A stretch of 64,000 bases of DNA from Manis javanica. Lineage: Eukaryota > Chordata > Mammalia > Pholidota > Manidae. Each line of letters begins with the position of its first letter. Position 1 is the first letter of the stretch. Of the stretch, positions 49,305 through 60,800 are shown one piece after another. Made by a program: the position numbers and the translations under genes. The stretch spans positions 1,319,501 through 1,383,500 of the forward strand of contig NC_133162.1 in the NCBI RefSeq assembly GCF_040802235.1. Reading direction: 5' to 3'. The notes below the pieces were generated by a model. That model did no database searches and was not told the origin of the DNA. It saw only the letters and a program-made list of their open reading frames with translations.

Positions 49305-49405
49305 CGGTATGACATGCAGAGAGGCCGGCCTTGGAGCCCAGAGGCCTGTGTTCGAATCCCAGCTCATCACTGGACCTCTGAATAGCAGTCTCCTTCTGAA
49401 ATGAG
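49305..49405 (+). repeat. MIR SINE fragment
   Basis: 'cttggagcccagaggcctgtgttcgaatcccagctc' followed by 'cactggacctctgaatagcagtctccttctgaaatgagg' matches the core and 3' part of a MIR. The TTCGAATCC is its tRNA-derived B-box relic, not a tRNA gene. Confidence 0.65.
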
Positions 49406-50579
49406 GACGCCTCTCAGGGGAAGTCCTCCCTGCCCACCACTGCCAAGGGCAAACCCACTGCAGCCCTCTGCCTCCATTCAGGGCTGGTTGTTGCTTGTTC
49501 ATCTGTGGCCTGAGCTCGGCCAAGGGAAGCCAGGGGCTGGGAGCCACATGGAGTCCCCCCTCACCCTCTCCCCAAAGGCCCCGACGTGCCTCAGCAGGGG
49601 GCAGCTGTCCTGCTCGGCCATGTGTGGGCTGCCCTGGCCTCCCCCAGGGCTGCCTCCTGATGGGGCCTCTGGGCGGTGCTTGCTGAGTTGGGTCCTCTGC
49701 CCTCTGTGTGTTTTTACACGCGGTGCTTTCTGCAGCCTCCCTGCCTGGCTATGGCTCACTGTCCAGGGACATGCAGCCTCTGGGCCTGCAGCCCAGCGCG
49801 GGCAGGCCACCCTCTCCCTGGCAGCCCCTTCCTGTTTTGAACACTTTCAGGCCAGGCTCTTATCCAAGAACACCATTTCCTTTGGAAAGATCCTGTCCTT
49901 TCAGCACCAGGGACGTGGGACCAGCGCAGGCTGCAGACACACCGCGAAGCCCGCTGTTTACAACCCCCAGTGTTCCGTCACTGACTCCTAAAATAGCCCT
50001 GACGGGGCACAGACTCTACTGCGGACTGTGGGGTGCTCATGCTGCCCTGGAAGATGGAGGGAGGCAGGACAGGTCAGCAGGGTGGCTGGCTTCCAGCTGG
50101 CGCCCTTGGGAGCCTGCCAAGTGTCTGTCTTCTGAGGCCCTGTTTGTGCATCGGGCTGCTGCCAGGCCGAGTCCCAGGGTGACTGCCCCGTCTAGTCTTG
50201 CCCATCACGAGGGGTCAAATGACCTGCATTTTTCCTTTTCCCCCAGGAGCCAGTTTCTGCTCATATGAATGGGTATGTGAAGCTGCTGCCATGCTTTGAA
50301 ATGCCCTCAGAACGTGTAATAATGTCCCCATTTATTGTTCAAAAGGTCATTTATCACTAAAAAGGAAATTTGAATTTATTGGAGATTATTTTCTAGCTCA
50401 TCCATTTTCCTTTATTTTTTATGACTTTTATAAAAATGTTATAAATGTATTTCTTTCATTTAAGAGTTTATCTACGTTTTCCATTTAAGTACCTAGTTCA
50501 TTTATTTTACACCTCTAATAATGTACATAATGCTACACATTTTCATAGGAGTAGCATCTAGTATGTGATTTTCATAAGT
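49406..50579. other. Intergenic sequence, nothing certain
   Basis: GC-rich to about 50270, then A/T-rich to 50580. The A/T-rich part may be an eroded L1 or a conserved non-coding element. No gene was recognised. Confidence 0.4.
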
Positions 50580-51260
50580 TTTATTTTTAGAACCGTTTTA
50601 GAGCTGCAGACAAATGGTGAAGTGGTGCAGGGAGCTCACAGCAGCCGGGTGGGCCGCTTCCCATCACAGCCGCCTTACGTTAGTGGGTACGTTTGCTACA
50701 ATTAGTGAGCTAGTATTAATGACGTGGGGAGTAGAGTCCCTCTTTTATTCAGACTTCCCCACCGTGCCCCTGTTGTCCTGGGCCCCAGCATCCCCAGGCT
50801 TTTGGTCTCGTGTCCCTCAGGCCCCCCTGGGCTGTGACAGTTTCTGGACCCCCTGGCTTTTGGTGACCTGAGAGTTTGCAGGGCTCAGAGCAGGCATTCA
50901 AGAGAACGTCCCCACTGGGATCTGATGACCCTTTTCTCTGCATAGACGGGGGTTACGGGTTTAGGAGGAGAGCGGAGATGAGAAGCTGTCTCCTCGCGTC
51001 ATGGCAGTGTCCGCGGCCTGCTCACCTTGTCCCTGGTGTCCTGACCTTGACCCCTGGGCGGGCGTGTGTCTGGGTCTGTGCTGTCAGGTTGTTCTGGGAG
51101 CGAGGTCACCAGGCGCAGCCCACCCGGCGCAGCCCACCTGAAGCACAGACGGGCTCCCCTCCTGGGGGTGCAGTAGCCACTTATCTGGGATTTTTCTGTA
51201 TGGCAAGTTTGTCTCTTTAACCTCATTTATTTACTGTTCGGTCATGTATCAGTGTTGGTA
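50580..51260 (-). repeat. Possible old antisense L1 3' region
   Basis: 'accgttttagagctgcagacaaatgg', 'ttagtgggtacgtttgctacaattagtgagc' and 'attaatgacg' resemble a repeat common in antisense L1M 3' UTRs. The later part is too diverged to place. Confidence 0.45.
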
Positions 51261-51379
51261 TGAACTTGTGGAAATTCATCTTGTTCTCTGGGCTGTGATC
51301 GCGGCTTGTTGCTCAGCTGGCTCCAGCTCTGCTGTGTAGGCCCTGGCAGTCGTCTCCCCCGTCCTTGAAATTCCCGCAT

Positions 51380-51700
51380 CATTAGGACTTAATGTAATTT
51401 TTAAAATCAAAGTGATTTATGCACAGATTTAAAAATGCAAGCACGGGTCATGAAATGGAAAGTGAAGCTCTCTTATCTCCTGCCTACTTCGCCATTTTCT
51501 ATGTTTGGTTCTTCAGGGAGTGACCCCCACAACTCTATAAAGACAGAAGTGAACCGCTTGATGTACTGACTCCCTCATGCAAAACATGAAGGGGAAGCTC
51601 ATCCCCTATCCAGCCTTAGCTCGATATTCCAACTGAACATTTTTCTATTTATTTACTTTACAGATGTATACCTAAGGGTCTCTTTCTTGTTTAACTTTAC
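51380..51700 (-). repeat. Possible old antisense L1 3' region (second piece)
   Basis: 'aatcaaagtgatttatgcacagatttaaaaatgcaa' then 'gtgaagctctcttatctcctgcc' resemble the opening of a common antisense L1 3' tract. The family assignment is uncertain. Confidence 0.4.
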
Positions 51701-53179
51701 ACGGCATCTCGGTGTCGGCTGTCCTGGGGAGCACAGTGGGTCGGCACCTCCCATCACCCCTCCCCAGCCTCACTGGCACCCTCAGGAGGCCAGTGGCCTC
51801 CCATGCTCTCCTCCTCCACCTGCCTCTCCACCTCCAGTTTCCCCACACGGTGGTGTCGAATGGGGGGTGCAACTGGGTGCCCCTAGGCTTTTCAAGGCAG
51901 GGAGAGGCTAGGACAGTTTTAGGGAAATCAATGTCTTTCCTAAACCAGATCTGCCCGCACCAGGCAGGGCTTCCCTTCTCCTTTCCTGGATCATCTCTGC
52001 CCACTCAGCAGACCACCACCCCGTGGGCATCGCCCTGTGAGATGACTCCCCAGAACCTGTGAAGCATAGCTGGGGAAAGGAGATGGTTTTGTTGAGAACG
52101 TGAGCGACTGTAGGAACAGGTGCGTCCTTCAGCAAGTCAGAGCGGTTAGGACTCTTCAGCTTGAACAGACCTGAGGAAAGCCCTGGCTGTCAGCTGGCTG
52201 CCGGCACAGGGTTTGGGTGGAAAAGTGTGTGATTTCAGGCAGCTCGTGTGGCTCAGAGAACTGTCAGAGCATCAGCAGACCCGGGAGCACTCAGCGCCCT
52301 CCTTCTCAGCTGCTGATGTGCACACCGCTCCTCAGTGTCTATAAATAGATGCTGTACCTTGTCTCCTTCTTAATAACACATAACGGAGTGGGGATGTTTG
52401 TTGTTTTGCTGAATTGTGAAATGCTGATCAGAATGATACCCCAATCAAAAAGAAATGCTGAAAGAGCCTTAGTGTCCCAAGAAATATTTTTATTACATGT
52501 AAATATACATCCATAGCTATGAGACAGATGTGATAGGGTGGTCGAGAGACTTTCCAAAATAAGATATTATGATAAATATATAAGGAGAAAGTGAAATACA
52601 GGTTCAAGAAGAAAAATGAAGCATGCAAACTTCCCTGTTAAGGAAGGACAATGAATGATTAATGTTTAATTGAATGATGATGATATCAAATTGATTTGGT
52701 ACTTAGCAGCCTTATATACATTTAAAAGTGTTAGGAAAACTTTGATTAAAATGACAATAATTACAGGATATCAGAAATAATGTCTTTTGCAATTTTCACA
52801 TTTCCAGTGCCAAACTTAGATGTATACTGAAGTGTGGACGAGTTTTTTAAGACAGCCAGGGGGTACGGGAGCACAAAAGCTTGATGATCAAAGCCTGAAA
52901 ACCAGCACTATTTTCTCAGGCAGGGAAGGGAGGTGTCAGGCCAGGAGGAGCAGACCTTCAGTCCCCAAATGCTCTTTCCCAGATCCCACTTGTGGCTCCT
53001 GGGGATGCCCCTGGGCAGGCTGCCCCCGACCAGTGAGGCCTCAGCCTCTCCCTTGCATGGGGTCCTCCAAGGGGTGGACCTTGCTGGGAGTTCCAGAGGG
53101 CTCCACATGGGGAGGGAAATCCATGCTTCAGGAAGAAACAGTTTCATTTAAACATTTCCAGGTAACTGCCTATAGAGCC
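51701..53179. other. Intergenic sequence with an A/T-rich, CpG-poor block
   Basis: The stretch 52330-52800 is A/T-rich, lacks clear repeat phrases and could be a conserved non-coding element or a very old repeat. No coding exon was recognised. Confidence 0.4.
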
Positions 53180-53445
53180 TTTAGAAGGCTTATACAATTT
53201 ATAAGTTTTGGTAGTCTTAGCAGGCGGCAGGATGTGACAATACACACAATTCAGTTGTATTTCTATATACTAGCAAGAAATAGATGACATTTAAAATAGT
53301 AATTACAACATTACAAATATGAAATTTAGGGGTACATCTGGCAAAAGATGTGCAAGCCCTGTACACTGAAAACTACTGAACGTAGCTGTGAGAAACTGGA
53401 GGACACCCAAATAATGGAGAAATGCATTGTTCGTGGGTTGTTCAA
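53180..53445 (+). repeat. Old L1 ORF2 fragment
   Basis: 'tgtatttctatatactagcaagaaatag', 'tatgaaatttaggggtacatctggc', 'aagccctgtacactgaaaactactgaa' and 'ggagaaatgcattgttcgtgggt' follow the ORF2 thumb/C-terminal order. The L1 at 22260-22470 has the same series. Confidence 0.75.
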
Positions 53446-54279
53446 AAGAAACCCACAGGCCCAACAAGCGGTTGCTTTGGCGAGGCCAAGTCACCAGACA
53501 AGGCTTAATGCCGGACCCAACTGCCGCTTCAGCCTCCCCAGAAGGACAGTCAGTTATTGATAAGGTGACCTGTCACTCCAGGATATAAAATGGGAGATTC
53601 TCTTTGGCACCAGGACACGTATGACGTCCTTTTCTTTAGCATCTCAGATCTTCCGTAAATAAACGTAGCCCTTTTCTCTTCCTTGCCTGATGCCTTCGTA
53701 CACAAGGAGACGGAAGACGGGACCCTGGCAGCTTGCTCCGGAAAGGCCCCCCTCCCACCCAGGGGCCAAGGCCTGGGACAGGCGCTGGAGAGAGGCGTGC
53801 TGGGGCCCCGCCCCGGGGTCTCTGCAGCGTCTGCGGGAAGCCGTTTCTGCTTGTTCCCTGCCGGGCAGGGCCAGGAGTCCCTAAATGCTCAATGAACGAG
53901 AACCGAGGGTCACCCCGAACTGAAGCAGGGCGGCAGCTCTGCACCCCGCAGGAGCCACAGGCCGTCCACTATCACCTGGGTTTGGCAGGGAGCCAAGGGC
54001 CAGCAGGGAAAGGGGCTTAGCGGCACTGGGGGCTGCAGTGGGCAATGGGTCGGGAGTGCTTGGCGTTCTCTGCCTGCTCCGCAGCTGGAAGCAGGGACGG
54101 AAATTGGGGAGCTGTCAGTCATTGGCCAAGTCCTGGCCATTCGGGGCTGAGGGTCACAGGGACGTCGTGTGGCTTCCTGGGCCAGGAGCTGGAGTCAGTG
54201 GTCTGCCGTCCTGCAGGTCCGACTTGCAGCAGGACCCCCACCCCGGAACCCCCACGCTAGTCACCGCAGGTAGGGGGCC
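53446..54279. other. Upstream flank of BNIP3
   Basis: The part at 53446-53690 has a TATA-like 'ggatataaaatggg' and an 'aataaa' about 70 bases later, a layout seen in LTRs. No LTR family could be named. The rest, to the CpG island, shows nothing specific. Confidence 0.4.
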
Positions 54280-54434
54280 TGAATTCGTCTGGTCACTGAG
54301 GGTGAGGGCTCGGCCACCCCGCCCTGGGGGCCTGGCCGGCGCTGGGCAGCGGGAGTCCTGGGCTCTCGGACAGCGCCCGCCCCATGCACGCGCGATCCCG
54401 CCCGGCGCTTCAACCTCAGCCGCCCGCAGGGCCC

Positions 54435-54513
54435 GCGCTCGCGCGCCCCCTCCGCGCGCCTCACCCCGCGCTCGCGCGCCCCCTCCGCGCGCCTCACCCC
54501 GCGCTCGCGCGCC
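54435..54513. repeat. 33-bp tandem repeat in the BNIP3 promoter
   Basis: A GC-only unit beginning GCGCTCGCGCG recurs at 54435, 54468 and 54501, a period of exactly 33 bases, with about 2.4 near-identical copies. It lies upstream of the CCAAT box and between hypoxia-element-like sites. Copy number may vary between individuals. Confidence 0.8.
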
Positions 54514-54839
54514 CCTCTCCGGAGCTACCCGCCCCGCGCACGCGCGCCCCGCTCCTCAGAGAGGAGGGCTCCTCCCGCCCCGCGCACGCGCCGCACGCGC
54601 CGCACGCACCCCGTGTCCCGCGCACGCGCAGGCCCCGCGGCCAATGGGCGACGCCGCCGCTTATCTGCCCGGCGTGCGCCGGGGCGCGTCAGTCAGTCGG
54701 GGCCCTGGGCTGTCGCCGCCGCGGGTGCTGGGCCCGCGCAGGTGCTCAGGAGGCCGTGCGTCCCCTCGGCGCGCCCGCGTCCTCCCCGACCCCGACCCGC
54801 GCTCCGGCCCGTCGGCCGCAGCGCCTTCCCTCCGGCGCC

Positions 54840-54885
54840 ATGTCGCGGAGCGGGACCCCCGGGCTGCAGGAGGAGAACCTGCAGG
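54840..54885 (+). CDS. BNIP3: BNIP3 coding exon 1
   Basis: The ATG at 54840 opens [15 protein letters not shown] and the first base of Gly16, then a CAGG/GTGAG donor at 54886. This matches the N-terminus of the 194-residue protein. The reading frame is open upstream as far as 54384 but without an in-frame ATG close by that resembles the human extended form. This ATG is therefore chosen as the start. The exon lies inside the promoter CpG island. Confidence 0.95.
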
Positions 54886-57800
54886 GTGAGGCCGCGCGGA
54901 GAGCGGGGGACGTGGGCCGGCGGGGCGGGTGCCGGGGCCTCCGGGCGGCCGGGCAGGGGGAGGGTGCCGGGGGAAGCCAGGACGGGCAGGGCCTGGGCGG
55001 GTGAGGCCGGGGCCCCCCGGGACGGCTGTCCGCCCGGGGTCTGTGGGAGCAGCCGCGGGCTTGGCCAGGACCCCGACGAGCCTGGACGTTCCCCCCAGGA
55101 AGGCACACGTGCCCGGGTCCCAGTCCCTTCTTCGGGCCACGTTGTTTTCGGTGGTTCGTAGCCCCGACCGGTGTTGGCTTTAGCGAGCAGGGGCCTAGCG
55201 TGTCGTGGGCTGAGCTGTGTGGGCTTCAGTCTGAGGTCGTCGATGCAGTCGCGTGGGTGGCGGCTCCTAGGACCTCCTCAGGGGGGCAGCGAAGGCGAAG
55301 GTGGCACGGGCGGTGCAGGGCACAAGTCCGCGGCTGCTCTTTAAAGAGTGGGACTTGGACAGCCTGAAAAGTGGTGTCGGCATGTGATTTGTCTTTTCAG
55401 TCCATGTGCCACTTGACCCTAAGGGTCGGTTCCAAACAGTTCAGAATGGATGTGCGGGTTAAAAAGGTGGCGGGACCCTGTCCATCCGGCGGCCCCTGCA
55501 GACGGCCCGGCGGCCCCGCCGCACAGCCCGCCGGTGACGCCTCGGGACCTGCCCCCCTGGCACTTGCCCCAGGAGAGCCACCGCCCGGGCCTGGCCGCTC
55601 TGGCCCTGGGAGTTGGAAGGGGGCCCAGGTGGCCCTTGAGCCTTGTATTTTCCGAAGCCAGAGTTCAGCAAAATGCGCCTGTACGTAAGCTTGGGACAGG
55701 ACCGTCTGAACATCTGAGGGTGGGTGTTTGAGTTTAGGATCCAAAAAATTCTTAGTATTCAGGTAAATCTAGTGAGCTGCTAATTATTTTTCTTATTCCT
55801 TAAATCAAGATTTTACCAGGCAAGATGTAGTCCAGTGTATCATATAACATTTAATAACTACAACCGGATTTTTAAAATCCTTTAATTTCCCCTTAAACTT
55901 CAACATGGACCCTTTGAAAGAGTAAGTAAATCTTCTCAAAGACCCCAAGGGCGCCCCGCGCGCCGCCGTCAATCTCCCTCTCCTGACTGTCGGGGCTGCC
56001 CGACCTCCAGCGCCGCGCCCGCCGGTTCAGGCTCTGAGTCCTGCAGAGGCTCAGGCGGCCGCTCCTGACTGGCACCAAACTGCCGAGTCACCGACCAGCT
56101 CGTGAATTTAAAGACTTGTCTTTCTATTTTGCTTATTCTATAAAAAGATGTCACACACTGAGTGGAAACTCACATTAAGGGCCCTTTGGGCGCTTCTCCT
56201 GAGTGTACGTGCCGCGGGGCACTTGCTCACTGCCCAGCGGGAGAGTGGGAGGGGTCACTGGAGTCACGTGAGGCCGCACAGCTGCCCTGAGGAATGCGGA
56301 GCCGGGCATGGGCTCCTGGCTGGGCAGCACATGCCCTGTGTGCTGTCTGATTTGATTACGTCTTGTTTACCTCAGAACCAAGGACTGGGAACGCCTTGGC
56401 GAGCCAAACCCACAGCCATCGACAGACACGTCCCCCTGTGCTTCATCTCCTGGGGTCAGCTGGCTTCCCCCAGAGTGAACAGCAAGGTGGTCGCCTTTCT
56501 GTCCTCTGGCCCACTCTGGTCAGAGCTGTTGCCCAGTAAGATACTGTACGTGCTTTTTTTTACCTTCAGATTCACAACTGCTAAAATGCGGGAAGGAGGT
56601 GGGATTTTGTGAGGACGCTGTCGCGGTGTCCTGGGCACAGGCCCAGTCCCCAGGAGGGCCCGTCCCGAGCAGAGCCGCTCCTGAGAGCACCAGTCTCACG
56701 ATGCTCTGCCCCCCTCACTGCTGCCCGGCAGGATGCAGGCCAGGTGGCTTGTTGGCACAGGCAGCTCGCCAGGGGCTAAGGTGTAGGAAGGGAGACAGTT
56801 TGTCTCAGGGAGCAAAGCTGGGGGCTGCTGCAGCCTGAGAGGGAAGGGGTCGACATCTGGGTCCCAGCCCAGCCCTCCCACCACACGTGGTCGCCACGAG
56901 GCCCAGAGGCCCAGTGAGAAGTGGAAAGTCAGGAAGGCCGCTGTCAGTGGCTCTGGAAGGGGCTCTCTGCGAAGGGCCTGGGGGGTATCTGGCGCCTAGA
57001 GCACGAAGCCTGAGACAGGCAGGACACTGTGCCCAGCGTGGCACAGGAAGGGTAAGGTTGACTGGCCTTTTTTTAGGAACCTGAATTACCTACCCTGGTG
57101 ACTTCATGTTCAAAGTCACGTGTCACTCAAGTCTCTTTTCTTTCTGCCCAATCTAACTTGAGAAGCTTTTAAAAATAATTTCTGAAAGCCCACCTCTCCC
57201 ATGGAGGAAGCCCGAGTAGGGTGGCCGTTCCCTCCAGGCTGAGCAGCTGCTCTGCCTTAGGCCTGACCTCTGGGGTGCTATGCCCCCTCTACCAGCCCTC
57301 CGTTGGGACTTTTGTCCATTGTTGGAGTGGCTGTTTGATGCCTGTCATTCCGCTGGCCAGTAGTTTTCAGCCCTGGCTGCTTAACATTGTCTTATGTAGC
57401 TTTCTCAAAATGCATGCCGGGTTTCACCCCAGCATGTGTGGTGGGCCAGCCTGCTGCGAACAGGGAAGAGCCCCCTCGGGACAGCAGCCTTTGCTCTGGG
57501 AACACGGGCAGAGGGACGGGGATGCCCTGGGGTCCCTCCCGGTGGGGGCGGGAGCTGCAGTGGGCACTCCACGTCACCCACCTTGTTAGAGATCTAGGGG
57601 ACTTGCTGTTAGCTTGAGTTGTAAGTCAGTGGGGAAAGCGCAAGGAGAGGAGCTTGGAGTCGGTGTGCGGGCGCCTCGGCGGCATCGCCGGCCTGGATAC
57701 CAAGGCACCGGTTATCTGTGACTCCGAGAAGTTTTCTAAGACTGTGAAGCAACCTTAATCTCCATCTCTCTTGCTTAAAAGGATAGGCGATCTTAATCAT

Positions 57801-60800
57801 TGCAAGATAAGATCCATGGCACCTTTTCCTTCCTTTTCCAGGAAGTGTGCTTTCCCTACCCCGTTGCTGCAGGTCAGTAATAAAACTCTTGTACTTAAGT
57901 AAATCATTCCTTAGAAGATTTTGTGTGGACTCAAAGCTTTTGCTCTGGACCCCCCAGAATGGCGTTTTTTTCTTTCTCAAAGATGCTTAGGGCTTTTTAT
58001 GAGACCATTTTAAAAAGCAAATGCTTGTCTCCTTGGAGTCTTGAGTTGGCCCTTGTGCTATAATAAAAACATACACACCTGAAACTAATGTGACATGTCA
58101 GTTATATGTCAGTTTGAAGAAATGTGTTTGGTTTCTGTTCCTGATTCTGACACAGCTCTAAAGCCCTTGGAATTAAGTGATAGCGCCTAGTTGTTTGTAA
58201 GGAGCTCCTTTGGAACACACCTGAGCCCAGGCCAGCGAGTGACCAGGGTGAGGCCTAGAAGCCTGAGGTGGGGTTGACCTGAGGGTGGGGGACCCAGTCT
58301 ATGCCCAGCGAGGGGCTGCAGAGAAGGAGGGTGACCCGGGGAGAAGCAGGGACGCTCCGCCTGTTCCCCAGGCTGCCTGTGTGGCTCCAGTTGGCTGCTG
58401 CTGACTGGTAGGAGGTACCCTCTGTAATGAATCAGTAAATGTGTGTGAAGTGTTGAGTTGTGTGAGCTGCTGTAGTGAGTACTGACCTGGGGGTGTTACA
58501 GGCACCCCTGAACTTGTAGTCTGCCAGGCAGGAGGCTGGGTATCCCACTTGCAGTTGACATCTGTGTAGGGAAAGTCTTGGGGGACCCGACACCAACTCC
58601 AGGTAGTATCAAGTCTGAACCGTTGAACGGCCACAGTGCTGACTGAATGGGTTACTGGTGTGGAAACTACCTCAGCGTGTCATGTCGAAAGAGGTATCAG
58701 AAAAAAGACCCCACTGCCCTAAGGCTCCATTCATACCAGATGCCACAGTGACCGGCGTAGCAGGGTAGCCTGGTCAAGTGAACTGAGGCAGGCCCAGAGT
58801 CTGAATGATAGGTGGAGCCTGGAAGAAGGGAACTGGGCCCATCTCATGCCACGGGGCCAGAGCTGGCTTGCTGGTGGCTCAGCGGCACCGAGAGTCCCCG
58901 TGAAGGAGGGAGGGCCAGGGCAGGGCTCTCAGAGCTTCTGTGATGGTGCGTCAGGCCCAGGAGGATCAGCGCCCCTGGAAGCACGGCTGGCAGCCCGGGT
59001 GAAGACTCACACCGAGGGCCCGGGAATGGTGGTGGGCTCCGAAGGTGGTGCAGCGGAGGAGTGGCCTGGGCATGTGCCGGGAGCCCTGGACTCTGTTACA
59101 GACTGGCGTTCCTGTGCCTCAGGGAGGTGCTCATGAGGGCCTGGGCAGCACGAAGCCACTTGAGAGGTTACAGAGAACAGCTGTGCTTTGAAACCTTGGG
59201 ATTGTTTTGTTAGCAGCTAGCCAGGGGCTTGTGACTGCAAGTTTGTGTTAACTCCTGGGCCTCGGGTGTGCATTCTCTGATTAACAAGGCATACGTGGCC
59301 GCAGGCAGCTGTTGACGGGGTCCAGGACTGCCAGAAGAGATGCCTGCTGAGTGTGTGGGAGGGCAGGCAGCCTGCCGGGACTCCAGGCAGCATGGACTGA
59401 GGAGTGGGCGCCTGTCCCCTACCACGTGGGGTTGTAGTGTTGTGTTGCCATAAGCAGAGAACAGCAGGGGGCTGATGACATTGCAATAAATCAGAATGAC
59501 TGCAAGCCCCCTTCATGGGGCTTTTCTGGAATGTGCATTTTCTCTTCTGCCCTCTGCCCTCACCCTCCTTCCTGTGCCCATCCTCCATGTGCCACCAGAG
59601 TGCTCAGAAACAGATGTGTGCTGAGCAAGCTCGTTTCTGACAGGTGGTTGCATATCCATGTGGATGAACGTGACCCGTCTGTCACTCTCATGGGTCAAAC
59701 CCAAGTCGACATGAGCATCCATACAGCTTGGGTTGTGGAAAGGAATATGGTAGAATGCAAGCCCCATACCTAATAGGCTTCATGACCTCACAGAAAGAGG
59801 TTGGAAATCTGGAATAAAATCAAGAGTTTAGGTTCCTTGGGAGATGTTAAGAGTGAAATGGCAGGTCACAGTGAAAGTTACATGGAACACATGCAGTGAG
59901 GGAAGGCTTGTGTCCTGGAATCTGAACTACAGGCAGGAGGGGAGTAGACAGCTTAACAGAAGGGGGGATTTTTAAATGGCCAATTAAAAAAAAGATGCTG
60001 TCCAAATGGGCAGTGATCATAGGAAAAATTGTTACACCTCACTAGAAAACAGAAATGCAGAATAAACCACACAAGATACCAGCATGGAATGGCTAAATTT
60101 AAAGACTGGTGACAGGTGTGTAGAGACAAGACCACTTGCGTACAGTATGCCAGTGTGGCCGCATTGGGGAGCGGAGGCCCTTTCTGGGAGCACTGAACAT
60201 GCATGTTACCTTTAAACCCATGAGCCCATGCCCACATGTCCGCCCGACAGAATGCGAGCACACAGCCGCCAGGGAACATGAGAAGGTTCACAGAAGCCAT
60301 CGTAGCTGCCCCGACCTGGAAGTAAGCCACACACCTAAGAGAAGGGGCGAATGATGGTGCAGCCGCGTGGGGGCAGCCGAGTGCAGGGCTCAGCTACAAG
60401 GGTGAACCCACAAAGCCCATTACACATCACACTTTGGGATGTGTAACAAATGTCAGTTTGTAGTTCCAGGAAGAAAGTGCTGAACTCACTTCCTGTAAAG
60501 ACTTGGCTAAACGAGTACTTGGGGGTGACCTGCTCCGGTTCATCATCTGATTTAGTCAGAAAGTACCTTTGTTCCTTTCACAGCACATTTGTCTGTTTCT
60601 GATTTAAGTAAATACAGAGCAGCTTTTACAGGTGAGCTTTATGGGGCCTCCAGGTCAGAATGATGCCGGTATGTGGAAACAGGTTGGTAAGAGAGAGTGT
60701 AAACCTCCATTTGATTTGTCAGTCCTCTAAGCTTTTGTTGACCCTCTTTATCCCCTAAGAGTTCAAAATGTCACCCTGGTCAGTTAGGCTCTGCTGGCCC

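Larger units (their letters stand above)
54280..55130 (+). promoter_or_regulatory. BNIP3: BNIP3 CpG-island promoter
   Basis: A dense CpG-rich block spans the 5' flank, exon 1 and the start of intron 1. There is no TATA box near the expected start. A CCAAT box lies at 54641-54645, about 200 bases before the ATG. Several RCGTG hypoxia-response cores occur on the minus strand (CACGC on +) at 54387, 54539, 54585, 54594, 54603 and 54623. Hypoxia induction through HIF-1 is established for BNIP3 in other mammals. Which of these copies is used cannot be told from sequence. Confidence 0.8.

Noticed and set aside
49340..49365. Possible tRNA B box (TTCGAATCC)
   Set aside because: No A box or cloverleaf surrounds it. 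It is the tRNA-derived relic of a MIR SINE.
54038..54889. 283-codon ORF through the BNIP3 promoter
   Set aside because: It is out of frame with BNIP3 and extends upstream through promoter sequence. Only the part from 54644 matters, as a possible upstream ORF.
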